Shown here in pieces: positions 24,299 through 36,072 of a stretch of 64,000 nt of DNA (positions are counted from its first letter, which is position 1; each line of letters opens with the position of its first letter). Location: assembly GCA_030765065.1 (NCBI GenBank), contig CM060978.1:111519692-111583691 (forward strand), given 5' to 3'. This DNA comes from Deroplatys truncata (taxonomy: Eukaryota > Arthropoda > Insecta > Mantodea > Mantidae). A model generated the notes under the pieces. The model saw nothing but the letters and a program-made list of their open reading frames with translations, was not told the origin of the DNA and did no database searches. The translations under genes and the position numbers were made by a program.

Positions 24299-24577
24299 TG
24301 TCGTCCTCCGTGGACTAGTGGCACCGTGCTAGCCTCCAGTTCCCAAGGTCGCGGGTTCAAACCCGGCGGAGGGCGATGGATTTTTTCGAGCGTAAAAATC
24401 GTTAGCACGGCTCGAAAGGGAAGCAAAGCCGGTGGTCCCGTGTCGTATATTTATGGTACCTCAAGCCTGATAAAGAGGACTCTGTGCAAAATTACCGGTG
24501 TTTCACGCCCAAGATAGAATGGGACGCTAAGAACCATAGTAGTTAAAGAGCGTCCATAAATAAAACTCAATTTTTTT
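24299..24577 (+). mobile_element. tRNA-derived SINE (family SINE3), copy 1
   Basis: The head reads GTCCTCCGTGGACTAGTGGC (A-box) and GCGGGTTCAAACCCGGCGG (B-box within a T-arm-like hairpin). The body ends 'ccataaataaaactcaattt' before a short T run. Imperfect flanking duplications CAGGCGTAAC (24289-24298) and CAGACGTAAC (24578-24587). Same family as 52984-53277 (+), 48845-49120 (-) and 8425-8525 (-). Confidence 0.9.
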
Positions 24578-24639
24578 CAGACGTAACAATTCGTATCCAT
24601 AGTGTTGGTTCTTAATTCAGACTGCTTAATTCTCTAGAC

Positions 24640-24878
24640 CAGGCAGCTCCAGCTTGGGTGCGAGCCAGAGAGCAGACTCGCGGGAGCCTGCCTGCAGCGT
24701 GCAATGCAGCTCGACATTGGGGGGAAAGCCGTCGTCATGGCTGAATAGTGTTGTGATAGAGTGCCAGGAAGCTAAAGAACTTTCGCTATCACCTTCGACC
24801 AGTGACGTAATGGCTGTCACGGCCCCTCTCCAAGCAGGCTCCGCGCGCTGTTGTCTGCGTACGCGTGAGTACAGCCTG
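24640..24878. mobile_element. hAT-like MITE, 239 bp
   Basis: The ends read CAGGCAGCTCC and, on the minus strand, CAGGCTGTAC, so there is a short terminal inverted repeat starting CAGGC. The flanks CTCTAGAC (24632-24639) and CTCTAGAA (24879-24886) form an 8-bp target duplication with one mismatch. An 8-bp duplication plus CAG.G ends is characteristic of hAT elements. GC-rich relative to its surroundings and without a transposase, hence non-autonomous. Confidence 0.65.
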
Positions 24879-24941
24879 CTCTAGAAATTACATCAATAAA
24901 CTCGTCTTTGTTTCACGTTAGTGCTCATCACAAAGCAGTTG

Positions 24942-25440
24942 CGACTGCCTTTGCGGAGTAGTGGTCAGAGTGCTGCCTTCTAAATATAAAGGTAGCTGGT
25001 TGGTTTCCCGGGTGGAGAGCAGGATTTTTAGTTAATTAGGTTTACACGCTTCTTTCCTTCCTTCCGGTCCGGAAGTACGTATGGGAAAGACTAAAGTTTG
25101 AACGGTGGTGCATGAGGTTTGCATTCCGGAGATCGGGAGATTCAAACCCGAATTGGCCAACCCAGAGGGTTTTATCGCTATTTTTCCAAATTTTGGGATG
25201 GTTTCTTACGTATCACGAATTTTTCTGTATTCATTCCATTCTTCATATTCCAGGATCAAACTGGCAAGTGGGCGGTTGTATGCGGTGGGTGGGCTATGAG
25301 GATAGGGGTGAGGAGTAAGCCCATCGGAAGGGAAATATTCCGGGGTGCATCACCTGGAAACGCTGCGCTGTGCCTACCGTCATCAGATCTGGTCGTCCGC
25401 GGCTTCCTCACCTCATTCCTTCCTCCGGGGGTTAAGTAGG
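24942..25440 (+). mobile_element. Probable SINE-like region with tRNA-like heads
   Basis: Two tRNA-like segments occur: GCGGAGTAGTGGTCAGAGTG followed by TGGTTGGTTTCCCGGG (24956-25015), and GGTGGTGCATGAGG followed by GATTCAAACCCG (25103-25150). The following GC-rich body ends 'cctccgggggttaagtaggt' near 25440. No second copy is in the window and no target duplication was found, so family and limits are uncertain. The open frames here are judged non-coding. Confidence 0.45.
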
Positions 25441-28353
25441 TCGACATTTCTTAGCGCATTGCTGAAATTTATGTAACTTCGTCCTTACTCTGTGCCCTAT
25501 AATTGGGAGAGAGAATCTGTGTTTCGTTGTTTAAATAACAGCATGTTCGGAATGCCTGCCCTATCTGCGCGATGTTGTACCATAGCAAGTACTACCACAA
25601 CTAGAAGATGAAAGACTTAGCACACACTAGAGAATGGGGAGGTCCGAATCTACAAAGTATTCAACAAGCACAATCTCACCTAAAATACACTTCACAATAA
25701 AGGAAATGAAAAATATTGCTCATATTATAGGTACTTATGAAATAAATTGGAGCATCCGTGATGTTACAAAAATATATTAACTAAACAAGTTTCCATAATT
25801 CACTGGATTTTGAAAATAAGCAAAAAGGTACTGTTTGTTTGATTTTAAAAACCATATATATCCATGTTAAAAGCCATACACACATATCTAGAGGATACAA
25901 CAAAAGTATGAACCTTACCTCTTAAATAGACGTTGAGATAAAAGATATATGATTTAAAAATTGCACTTTGGGGGAAAGCCTGTTTATAAGTTTTTACAAA
26001 AGCATATTGATCATACCTCGTGCAGAATAAGTTAAAAATAAAAATCAAAGGACTTTCCATTTCATAAATCAGAACCTAGAACAAAATATACATTTTTATA
26101 ATTTCATTACTTTGTGTATGTCTAATGTGGGTGTTCCCGATTTCCAAAATGTAAGTAATAAAATTACAATTACCAGTATTTGTTTTAAAAATTCAAAGCC
26201 ACCGACATGAACGCGGTGGTCAAAGATCATTACAGAAACGTAATATGTACATTTGTTTGTAATACTTTTTCTCTGACTACCAAAAGAATTTCTTTATTTG
26301 GATGGCTAAATATCCATTCATTTTTGTTATATTTAGTACCTACACCTTTACGCAACCACTGCCAACTTTACAAATTGAACTTTCGCAGCGTTAAACTCCG
26401 TGACCATATTCGGGAATTGGTACCGGATTACGCGTTAGCTTTAAAACGCAACCTGCTTTGATCCTATAGTAAGCCTTTAGTATGATACACGCTCACAGTT
26501 CTATCTGCAGATAAAAATTCTCATCTGTTCACGACCAAACAGTGTGCACATATCTATTCTGAAATCTGTTCTCTACTTATAATTTGTTCAGCCTGAACTT
26601 CTTTCTGCTTGGAATTGTTATGGCTGTACTAATAAAGTTAGCACTTTCCAAGTGATATTAACTGAAGCCTTTATTCTCACAACGATAAAATAGTAAGAAG
26701 TGTTTTGAATTAAAAATTCATAGTGAAGCAGGCGGTTCGATTAAAAATTAGTAAATAAACCAAAGACTATATAGAATATTTTGAGCTAACTTCAGGAGTA
26801 AAAACGGAAATAATTTGTTTTTAATGCACCACTATTTGAAATATTGTGCAAATTTTTACTATTTGTTTAATCTTTAACCATACCCTCTGGCTATGAATTT
26901 ATGCTTCGTAGTTGTGCGATATAAATGTATGTGATAGAAACACTCCCAATCAGGCCTCCCTCCCGAAATATCCAATCTAGCCCAAATTCAATTTCAAGAT
27001 CTGTTACCCGCATATACTTGTCATCAATGGACTGAGATTAATTCCTCAGCAGCTAAACATCTGTGTGATGCTAATCACACGGCGACCATACTTTCAAAAC
27101 ATTTGAAGATGGTCTTCTGCGTAGCCCTTAAGAGGCCTAACATACCTTTAAGCAGACTGCTGAAAAATAGAAATTAACATCTTCAACAACTTTGACATTT
27201 CTGTACGTTTACGAGAAAGCTCTCTAAACACGCCTAAAATTTATATAGCAGAACACCGACACTACAAGCCTACCTCATGACTCGCTATCGCTTATATTAA
27301 TTATGTCTCTTATTTTTATGGTGGAACCGCAAAACGTAAATAAAGATATTTGCCATGTCTGCCATACGAGATGACCCTGTGCTATAGCTTTGTCAGTTAG
27401 TTTAGAGCAACGCCTGTCTTAACCTTAAACCATAAAGAATATAATTACCGAGGTATTTGCAAAATAACATGACAGAACGTTGCAGCTTTAAACTAAACGA
27501 CACATTATCGAAAGCTAATTTGAAAATTGAAAATCAATTGATGGTTTGAGGGGAAAACCAATTGAAGACACACAAGGCTGTTAGAAATAGAAACCTGGCT
27601 TTAATTTGCACACTAGTAAAAGTTTCGCCTTCACTGACATGAACCTTCCTTAAGAAAACTATAGCGTTTCTCGACATTAGTTCCTTTACAGATACATGGG
27701 CAAATAGGAGGCTTCCTTTAATAAGTGTGTAGAAGAAAAGGAATTAATTTAATAAAATGAAGATAGCAATTAGTTTGAATTGCTTTATCAATAGCTTTGC
27801 CTCCATGTTGTAGTGGTGGAGTTTATGTCGCCAGGATCAGTTCCACTGATGCATCCTTGTTCGACATTTAAGGATAAGGCAATGCAGTAGGTTCCAATTA
27901 GCACTAAGCCGATGTGTTGGGCGTGGTCTCATCATCCAGGACAGGATCTGCTCTTGATCTCCATGTCGTGACCAACCGATATTCCCAGGTGTAGTAGCCA
28001 CAGCAGGCATCCTCCCCTGCCGTTTCATAGCAACACAAATTAGTCGACAATATTTATTCTGCTTTCCCCCACTACACAACAAAACCAATTTTTTCCCTCT
28101 TATTCGGATTTTTTTTTCTTTTTTTGTATTTGAGACTTTCTACATCTTCTGGTATGTATGCTCTATTATTTCGCTTAATTTCAAAAGGTGTTTACTACCT
28201 TTTTGTTTCATCCTTTCTTTCTTTCCTTTTTGTTTCTTTATGTTACTGTCAGAGACAGAATCTTTAAGTACACAATAATAATTCTCTTCGAATGAAAGAA
28301 ATATTAATGCATTGCTTTTTAAGATATAAATAGAACAATCTGACGATAAAACA
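25441..28353. other. Unassigned sequence
   Basis: No supported gene. A frame at 26207-26461 (84 codons) has no recognisable domain. A moderately GC-richer block at 27795-28075 begins 'gttgtagtggtggagttt', followed by 'ccaggatcagttcc', which could be the head of an unfamiliar SINE. I cannot confirm this. Confidence 0.35.
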
Positions 28354-28433
28354 ACACCCACACCCACTTCCCACCCCCAACCCCACCCACCCACCCACCC
28401 ACCCACACACACACACACACGCGCGCGCGCGCG
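28354..28433. repeat. Compound (CCCA)n(CA)n(CG)n microsatellite
   Basis: CCCA-type repeats grade into ACACAC and then GCGCGCGCGC, ending at 28433. The alternating purine-pyrimidine part could adopt Z-DNA. Confidence 0.95.
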
Positions 28434-28589
28434 TATAGGTATAGGTATAAACTCGTAGCCCTGCCAGAATATTTGTCCTGCTGCAACACTTGATTACGCA
28501 ACTGGCTGTGACTGTGGCAGAATTAAACTTTTGCCCTGCTACGATACTCCATTACATATTTTACTATCGTTATCTCCTTTGTATTTCTA

Positions 28590-28715
28590 ACGAAATGTGT
28601 AATGTAGCTAGTTTTACAAATGATTATCTAGATTAAAGTGAAGATATAAAAAACAGTTTTAGTAGGTAGAGTTAATAGATGCTACATAAAAATAAACGAT
28701 AGTGGGTAGAGAATG
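28590..28715 (-). mobile_element. R1 5'-end fragment (copy 8)
   Basis: On the minus strand 'catgacattctctaccc' (28690-28706 region), 'tctatgtagcatc' and 'ttttatatcttcactttaat' resemble the R1 5' end, where other copies read CATGACTTTCTCTAC. The rest of the element is absent. Confidence 0.45.
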
Positions 28716-30950
28716 TCATGGGCTTGTAGCATTGGTTTTTTTTTTAGTATTTTTCGTTTGTAATACCACATTCCATTGCAAAATTTTCCCCTTCATAACT
28801 TATGATTTTGTAATTAACAACTCAAAAATAGAATGATAATTTTCTAGCATGACAGTTCTACCGGAGGCATACTGATGAGCCTGACGTTACTTAACCAAAT
28901 GCACTTCTCTTTATGAGTGAAGTATGAATGTAGGGACATTGATTTGGAAAATATAAAGTAAGGTTCTTGCACGCATTGTCCGTTGTTTGTAGGATGTCAC
29001 AATGCAGAGTTGTTTTGCTCAAAAGATAGTAATAAAATCTTTCATAATGTAGAACAGAAACTCAAATGCATTATCATACATTTGTGTATGTACCGAGATT
29101 CTACTGAAATAAAGTTTGAAATTTACAGTACGTGTACGAACTTTATAATATCTCAGATGTCATTTTGAAAACAGAAATGTAGCATTTTGATCTGTACATT
29201 TACCATTTTATAGTATTTTAAACAAGAACATTTAACTGGAGTTAATTAAACAGACATGTATTTTGAATTAATATTAATGTAAAATTAAAATCGGATTTGT
29301 AAATCCTTCTATTTAGAAAAATGCATAAACTAAACCGTGGGTTTATTTAAAATTATATTAAAATAACGCAGAGAACAATACAACCCTTTGATACAGGTTA
29401 AAGGAAATAAATTTACAGTGATGCAGAACCACAATAAATAGAAAATGCACATAAGTAAATTAAGTAATGCAAGTTCATGAATCGGTAGCACTGTTGAATG
29501 AAACCTTAGGACAATGTACTTCATAATTTTGTTCTGCAATTTGTGTTCTCCTGTCACAGCCGTGTTTACTGGAATATCTTTCAGCATCTATGCTATTGGT
29601 AGGACTTCAAATAATTGCAGATCTGTTTGGCTAAACTTGATATTTGAGCTTGACAGCCCACAGCTTTTATAGACAGTCTACATCTTAAATTTTCTTCTTA
29701 ATTTTTACCACTTGAGAATAAAAATATTCATATCCCTTAATAAAGCTATCCATGTTAACCCACCCCCAAAATGGCTCTTTACTTTATTTTACTTAAGTAT
29801 AACTTAGCCAATTTGACAGGAATATAAGGGTACCAACATCGTGGGAAAAAATACATTTGGCGCACTTTTCTTTCCATGTGAAAACTCAACCTTTTGTTGC
29901 TCTAAAGCATATCGTCCATGAAAATGTTTTTCATTTTGTTTTCTTCGGTTTTTTTTTTGGCATTTTCATTTGAAAAAGGGTCCATCAAATACAAAACATT
30001 TCGCATTTTAGTTTTGCTTTCGCACTTTGAGACAACTTTGCATTTTCAAGGACATTAAAATGTGGTTTACAGGTCGTGAAAAATAAAAATAACAGAATAA
30101 AAGTCTTCAGGAGCATTTCGCGCTATATCTTATTTGCGAAAAGTCACCACCCCTGCATAACTCTAGTAGCTCAGCCCTGCAGAGTGAGTTGGTGCTTCAG
30201 GGAATAGAATATCGGCGACGTGCTCCTCACTTTGGACTGTTCACTAAGGATTGACAGCTTATTTATTTTTTGTTAGTCCTGTCAACTCCAGAATCGAGGG
30301 ATTCAATACAAGAATGAAATTGCCATATGCTTAGGTTTTAAAAGCCTTATACTTACGTCTGTCTCTCTGAGTGCTCTACTACCGCGAGCAAAAGTGAAAA
30401 TTCTGTTAGCAAACTGTACATGTGTAAACCAGGACTCCTTAACTTCTACATATAAACCTATGTACTAGCAAAATGTAAGCATTAAAAAATTTGCAGTTCG
30501 ACAATAAAATCTTACTACAACGGAGGAAAGGAAATTATGATTAAACCAATATCTCTTGCTGAAAATAGTTTCGATTATAAGGAGAGAAAAGTCAAAGAAT
30601 TACTGTGCTTTTTATTAATTTCCAGTTTAAAATAATGGTTAAGTCTTATCGTAAACATCTTGAATTCCGAAAGTAAACCAAGCATCTGAAACTTTTTAGT
30701 ACTGTTAAAATTCAAAAGTAGAAGTGCTAAATTTTACAGTACGTGCTAGTATGTTTAAAACATACCACGTTTAAATAGGTAAATGATCTAATTCGAATTA
30801 GGTTAACATTCTAATGTTATAACCATTCTGCATGTTAGATGTAATTAAATACCTGGTAAAAGATATAAAATTACTTAATAGATTGTTCCTAAATGAGTAA
30901 AAATCACGATTCAGAATATTAAGAGAATCTTTATTGATACTAAGTTCCTC
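28716..30950. other. Unassigned AT-rich sequence
   Basis: No recognisable gene or element. Frames at 28983-29168 and 29330-29587 lack domains. Confidence 0.4.
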
Positions 30951-30978
30951 GCTCTCTCTCTCTCTCTCTCTCTCTCGC

Positions 30979-31014
<36 letters not shown>
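30951..31014. repeat. (CT)n microsatellite with GC interruptions
   Basis: CT dinucleotides interrupted by GCTC at regular points. Confidence 0.95.
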
Positions 31015-31149
31015 GCATCATCTAATTTTTCTATGGCTTATCAGGTTGAAGGTACATTGCACACAAAATGTAATATCAATGTTTCACCGATTCCTTGAAT
31101 GCAAGAAAAGCATTTTATAAAATAAATGCATGCGCGCTCGCACCCTAAA

Positions 31150-31262
31150 AATAATTTTTTTAAACAGGGAGCCTCAAAACGTGCATTTCCGGTGAAATTT
31201 TGGTATTGAATTTTTGGGTGGAATGCAACACTTTTACTTATGTAAGTAATAGAAAAAGTAAT
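31150..31262 (+). mobile_element. R1 3'-end fragment (copy 9)
   Basis: Contains 'gcctcaaaacgtgcatttcc', 'ggtgaaattttggtattgaa', 'tttttgggtggaatgcaaca' and the end 'gtaatagaaaaagtaatc', all in R1 order. Upstream landmarks are absent. Confidence 0.8.
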
Positions 31263-32530
31263 CAACATATTTTTGGAAAGCATTACACTAGCGGTACAGA
31301 TGGACCATTTCACGCTGACCCCCTGTCAATCCCCCTACCTCTTTTACACCCACCACCCTGCACCCATCTCTCCAATAAGCTGTCAAACCCATCACAGGTA
31401 GATACGCTTTATAATAAACAGTGGAATTGACCCTCAGCCTGTCAATGCTTGCTCTGGTCCAAAGTAAACCTTTTCACTTATTTTACATCACATTCTGGCA
31501 CTTTCAGTTTAAAACTACAGAGGGAAGGATAACAATGACAAAAACAAAAAGAAGTGTCTAACTTGCTCTATGTTTAAGGTATATATTTCGAGTCGATTAT
31601 TTCCAAAGATTCAATTCGAAGGCGAGCACGATGATACATATCTTGACTCGACAAGTACTTTGAAAACACACGATTTACGTCACTGGTTTGAACATACATA
31701 AATATTTATGTAGTATTAGCGTTCGAGCGGTCCCGTTTCAGCCTTTTAGGTTTATACTTTGAAATATCCAAATTATAATAACAAAATGGACAAGCTAGTC
31801 TTGTTCGAACCGCTATCTCTTGCCAGGACATTTTACATGGGGTTGTGCCTTCTGCTTTCCTTTCCTTCTACTTTGTTTTTCTCCAGGACGAACCATTTAA
31901 AAATGACTAACGGAATATTATAGTTAATCCTATTTTACACTGGGCTTTGCATCAAACCCTCAACTGGTCTGGTGGGCAAAGTTTTCATGCTCCACACAGA
32001 AGCCAGTGAATGTGCTGGGACGAAGATAATTAAAATATTTTATCACATTTTAAACTTATTTATATTTCTTTCATCTCTATGCGGCAATATGGACTAGAGT
32101 TTTCTAATATAGTGATTTTCCTTATCTAATGTTGGCAGAATCTTATCATTTGGTGTCCAAAGCGGCACCCTGATGAACAATTTGATTTGAAAACTACATT
32201 CCGGCAAATAAAATTAACATGTGAACAAAGGCTGTTCTAGTAGAAGTAAAAGTGGAGGAATAATGAAGAATACTTCAAATCTGAGAGGCTGATACTTTGT
32301 GAAGGCAGTAGTATATATAAATTCATGTATTTTACCAAGTGAATACGGACAGCAAAACAAAAGAATTACCTGTAATGAAAAATATTTTAGCGCTGCAAGG
32401 GCTTCTGATCATTGTAGTATCTCTCAAAATTTTTACTTTCTAAACTATTACTGAATAAGCTTAAGACATTATTCATATTAGGATTACTCCATGTCTGCAT
32501 ACAATTGCCTTCAACAAGGAAACAAATCCA
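31263..32530. other. Unassigned sequence
   Basis: No supported feature. The C-rich patch at 31310-31380 has no recognisable motif. Confidence 0.4.
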
Positions 32531-32535
32531 CAAAG

Positions 32536-32839
32536 ACTACCTCTGTGGTCTGGTGGTTAGCAGTTAACCTCCGAATGTGGAAGTCCCGGGTTCGATTCGC
32601 GTATTGAGGGTGGGAATTTTTTTTAACCAGGATTATTCTCCAGCCTCCTTAGAGTATGGAAATATGAATGAGTGTGAATTTAATGTAATAACCAAAAGCA
32701 ATACCAACCCACAATCAATTGACATCACTATAAACGAGTGATAATCATTGGTGATGACAACTGCTCCTAAGGTAACAGCTGCCGATATAACCTTACAGGT
32801 TATAGGTGGTGTATAAATGAACGTTAAAAAAATTCTGTG
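32536..32839 (+). mobile_element. tRNA-derived SINE-like element (family SINE4)
   Basis: The head reads TGTGGTCTGGTGGTTAGCAG (A-box region) and CCCGGGTTCGATTCGCG (B-box). It is followed by GTGGGAATTTTTT and an AT-rich body that runs into the R1 5' end at 32840. It is the only copy of this family here, and no target duplication was found. The tRNA-like part cannot fold as a complete functional tRNA. Confidence 0.65.
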
Positions 32840-34390
32840 ATACATTCATATTACTTACTCTACCTTCTATCGTTTATTAGTCGGTATACAATTATTCTTA
32901 CTCAAACTTATTTTTCTGTCTACTATATTTTTATCCAAATATACTTTGCAAAAATAGTTACATTACATATTTTATTTTAGATACAAAGGAAACAGCGACA
33001 GTCAAATGTTAAAAACACGACATATATACTAGCCTTAAAACTCCACACTGTTTCCTTGCAATCGCAAGAAACAACTGAATTTTGAAAAAGAATGACCAAG
33101 AAAGGAACATTTTGAACCTTTAATAACGGATATCTAAGAAACTGCGGCGGCGCCGTGGCCGAGTGGTTAGACCGCTCGCCTCCCACCGAGGCGGCCCGGG
33201 TTCAATCCCAGGGACCTGCATGTGGGATTTGTGGTGGACGAAGCGGCGTCTGGGCGGGTTTTCTCCGGGTTCTCCGGTTTCCCCCGCCATTCATTCCACC
33301 AACTGCTCCATCATCACCTTTCCTTTCATCCATTTCACTAACATTTCGATTCATCTACTTCCTTCATCCCATACCAGGCATCGGGCTGATCACCCATCCT
33401 GGATGCTCTGTCTGATCCATGAGTGTCTGCTCCTCGACGGGCCTCTGACCCCAGGCACCCGCTTGTAAGTCCTGGGGGGTGTAAGTCCTACATAAGAGGA
33501 GGGTAAACAGATAATGAATGAATGAATGCATATCTAAGAAACTGTTTACGCCACAAAAACACTTATTTTAGTTTTTTTGTAGTACGTTTTCGTCTATCGC
33601 TTAATGTTTACCAGTTATACAAAATTCCTTCTGAATGAAGAGGACTTCTTAGGCTATTCCCCGAAAATTCAAAATATAAATGTTATTTATCATGTAAATA
33701 TCTTTCATACATGGTATTTTAATCAAAATCGTTACAGCCATGTTTTAGAAAATCAAACATGTTCCATGTAAAGGATAATTTGGGTGGGGGAATTTTGTTG
33801 AAAATGTTCCTGTAGCATCTTTGGAAGATATTGAAACTAAATACCAAAACCCAAAGAGGGTGTTGATTAAAATACCATATATTAAACATATTTCCATGAC
33901 AAAATGTATCTTGAATGTTCTGGGAATAGCCGTAAAGCGCTGTTCAATTGAAGGAAATTTTGTATAAACTTTTATAACTGGCAAATGTTAAGCGATAGAC
34001 GAAAAGCTACTAATTAAGAATAATCGCTTTAAAACGCACAATTTATTTCAAATAAGTTTTTTGTGGCATAAGCCATTTCTGAAATATCCGTTATTAAAGG
34101 TTCGAGTCGTTCATTGCTTGCCCATTCTCTTAAAAATCAAGTCAACATTCAGCTGTTTCTCGCGACTGCATGGAAACAACACGGAATTTTAAGGCAAGCA
34201 TATAGCGTCCATGTGTTAAACATTTGGTTATTGCTGCTCTCTTTTTATTTATAACAAATTTGTAATGTAGCTGTTTATGCAAAGGTTTATTTGGATTAAA
34301 ATGTAGTAGATAAAAAATAAGCTTTAGTAAGAGTAGTTTGTATACCCAGTAATAAAAGTAGAGGGTAGGGAAGCACATGTAAATATATCA
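32840..34390. mobile_element. R1 inverted dimer (copy 10), with a nested SINE
   Basis: The left arm (32840-33845, plus) runs from the R1 5' end through 'gaacctttaataacggatat', 'cgttttcgtctatcgctta' and 'cttctgaatgaagaggactt' to about 'taaataccaaaaccc'. The right arm (33857-34390, minus) mirrors it: 'taccatatattaaacatat', 'taagcgatagacgaaaagct', 'atatccgttattaaaggttc', 'gctgtttctcgcgactgc' and the R1 5' end at about 34385. Each arm is about 550-600 bp without the SINE. Both outer ends are R1 5' ends, so 3' parts are missing. The transcript could fold into a long hairpin. Confidence 0.82.
33145..33529 (+). mobile_element. tRNA-derived SINE (family SINE1), copy 2
   Basis: Nearly identical to the copy at 15040 (same GTGGCCGAGTGGTTAGACCG head, GGGTTCAATCCC B-box and (AATG)n tail). 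A perfect 15-bp duplication ATATCTAAGAAACTG flanks it at 33130-33144 and 33530-33544. Nested in the left arm of the R1 inverted dimer. Confidence 0.95.
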
Positions 34391-34604
34391 TATCAGATTT
34401 TTTAAAACTTAAATTCATGCGGTTTTAAAACTTTTTAAAAAGTATGAATAAATTATATACCGGGTGAGTCTTCTCAGCCTGGGATTGAGAAATTATGCAG
34501 TCCCTACGATGTACACGCTATGCCGTAAACACTGTCCATTGCATCGCGTCGTATCAATTTCGGCCGAAATGACTGCTTTGCACCGCTATGCGTCCAGTGA
34601 CTTG

Positions 34605-34670
34605 CACTCGTAGCACAGCAGTGCGCGCGTTGGCCTTCAGTGGTGAAGGTCCCAGGTTCAAATAGTGCCA
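34605..34670 (+). other. Weak tRNA-like (SINE head?) segment
   Basis: 'cgtagcacagcagtgcgcgc' followed by 'gaaggtcccaggttcaaata' resembles A- and B-boxes at suitable spacing. No body, tail or second copy was found, so this is only a possible SINE head. Confidence 0.3.
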
Positions 34671-35071
34671 TTTGAAGGTACTTTTTACGTTGAGTATATT
34701 TAACGAGAACTGATAGTTTGGCGTGGAAGTGACGTTTCACTTAATTAGTTTAATTATGTGAATTTCATTAAAACACAAATTGTTAAGTGCTTTAATGAAC
34801 TTCATAAATAAATGCATATAACATTGTAATTATAACTTATAAACATAAGGCGTCATTAAGTAATATTTTACCATTTAAAGCCATTCCTTCATGTAAAAGA
34901 AAGACAATAAATTGTTCTGAGAGTTTACAAAATGCAGTACGTACATACAAACTAGATAACGTATGCAAGCCCACATTATGATCGCTGTCAACCTCTCTGG
35001 CTCCCAAAGTAGTAGATTTAACAGTGACTATGACATCATGCCGGACCATCACACAGATAAACCTTTACAAT

Positions 35072-35844
35072 TTACCCGTTTCCTCCATGTGGTTGTAATA
35101 GGTGTTCGAACTGGCCAACATGCCGGCGGATGCAAGATATCAGTCTAACCATCACTAGCCTAACCCAGGGCAACATAGCCAGTATGATGTCATGGCAACC
35201 TAAGATGATGCATTCCCCGAGCTGTTGAGGGTGCATCGGCCGCTCCTGGTACACGATATCTTTAAGATAACCCCATAAGAAGAAATATAATGGGGTTAGA
35301 TCTGGTGATCGTGCTGGCCACCCTATTGGTCCATGCCGTCCGATTCGTTGCTCAGGATAGGTGACATCGAGATAAGCCGTTATGCAATGGCACTTCATCC
35401 AGCAGAGTAGGCAGCTGATGTTGTAGGAAGTGGATATAGCGATTCCCAGTAAAGCGATTATAAAAGTATATAAAAGTACGGGCCTATTAGATCACAGAAT
35501 ATACTAGTCTAAACGTTGAAACCCCATCGGACGTCTAAGGCCGCCTCTCGCATCCAATGCGGATTTACAGTGCTCCAGTTATGTATGTTGTGGCGATTTA
35601 CATGGCCTGTGTTGTGGAACCCTGCTGCGTCTGTAAATAACACAGTTGCCAAAAAATGTGGATCATCTTCAGTTTGTCGCTTGATCCACCTAGCGCCACT
35701 TCCATCCATGGTCCGGCTGCAGCAGCTCCTAGTATAGTTGAAGATGATAAGGGTGAAACTTTGCATGATGGAGTATTCTCTACGCGGAAGATTGGCTAAT
35801 ATTGAACCTAAAATGACCATCATAACGTCCTCCAAATAAAACAC
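35072..35844 (-). pseudogene. Tc1-like (DDE_3) transposase pseudogene
   Basis: The minus-strand frame 35844-35509 contains ATVLFTDAAGFHNTGHVNRH and later VNPHWMREAALDVRWGFNV. This matches the first-Asp block (normally FTDEA.F) and the following NRHN..W..ENPHW.RE region of DDE_3-type transposases. After a frame break, 35398-35072 gives GRHGPIGWPARSPDLTPLYF and FLWGYLKDIVYQ, the third acidic block. The Glu next to the first Asp is Ala here. The second Asp block falls in the 110-bp gap between the frames and is not readable. Truncated at the N-terminus and inactive. Confidence 0.85.
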
Positions 35845-35949
35845 ACTTATGCCATAAACTTGCCCCCATAAATTTAAGCAGCTTTTATTCGAGACATTTC
35901 TTTTTACAACGCTTAGTTTTGGAGATACCCTACAGACTCAACTTAAATG

Positions 35950-36012
35950 GTCCATATTATATTGTTATATTATAATATATATTATATTATAACATTATAC
36001 ATTATATATAAA
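35950..36012. repeat. AT-rich imperfect palindrome
   Basis: TATTATATTGTTATATTATAATATATATTATATTATAAC-type alternation, which can form a hairpin. It lies near the right end of the Tc1-like element. Confidence 0.6.
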
Positions 36013-36072
36013 TTAACATCGCAGTGCAATAGCTATAGGGTCGAAATTTAAAAAAATCGACTGACTCCCTCT

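Larger units (their letters stand above)
34460..36072 (-). mobile_element. Degenerate Tc1-like (DDE_3) DNA transposon
   Basis: Encloses a broken transposase on the minus strand (35072-35844). The putative left end CCGGGTGAGTCTTC and the right end, which reads AGAGGGAGTCAGTC on the minus strand, share GGG.GAGTC, a weak terminal inverted repeat. The right side includes a long AT palindromic tract. The limits are approximate, and 34460-35070 contains other unassigned sequence, including a tRNA-like stretch at 34605-34670. Confidence 0.5.

Noticed and set aside
26207-26461. 84-codon frame as a small gene.
   Set aside because: No recognisable domain, no splice or promoter context, and AT-rich composition like the background.
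35516-35737. 73-codon plus-strand open frame.
   Set aside because: Antisense to the Tc1-like transposase pseudogene.
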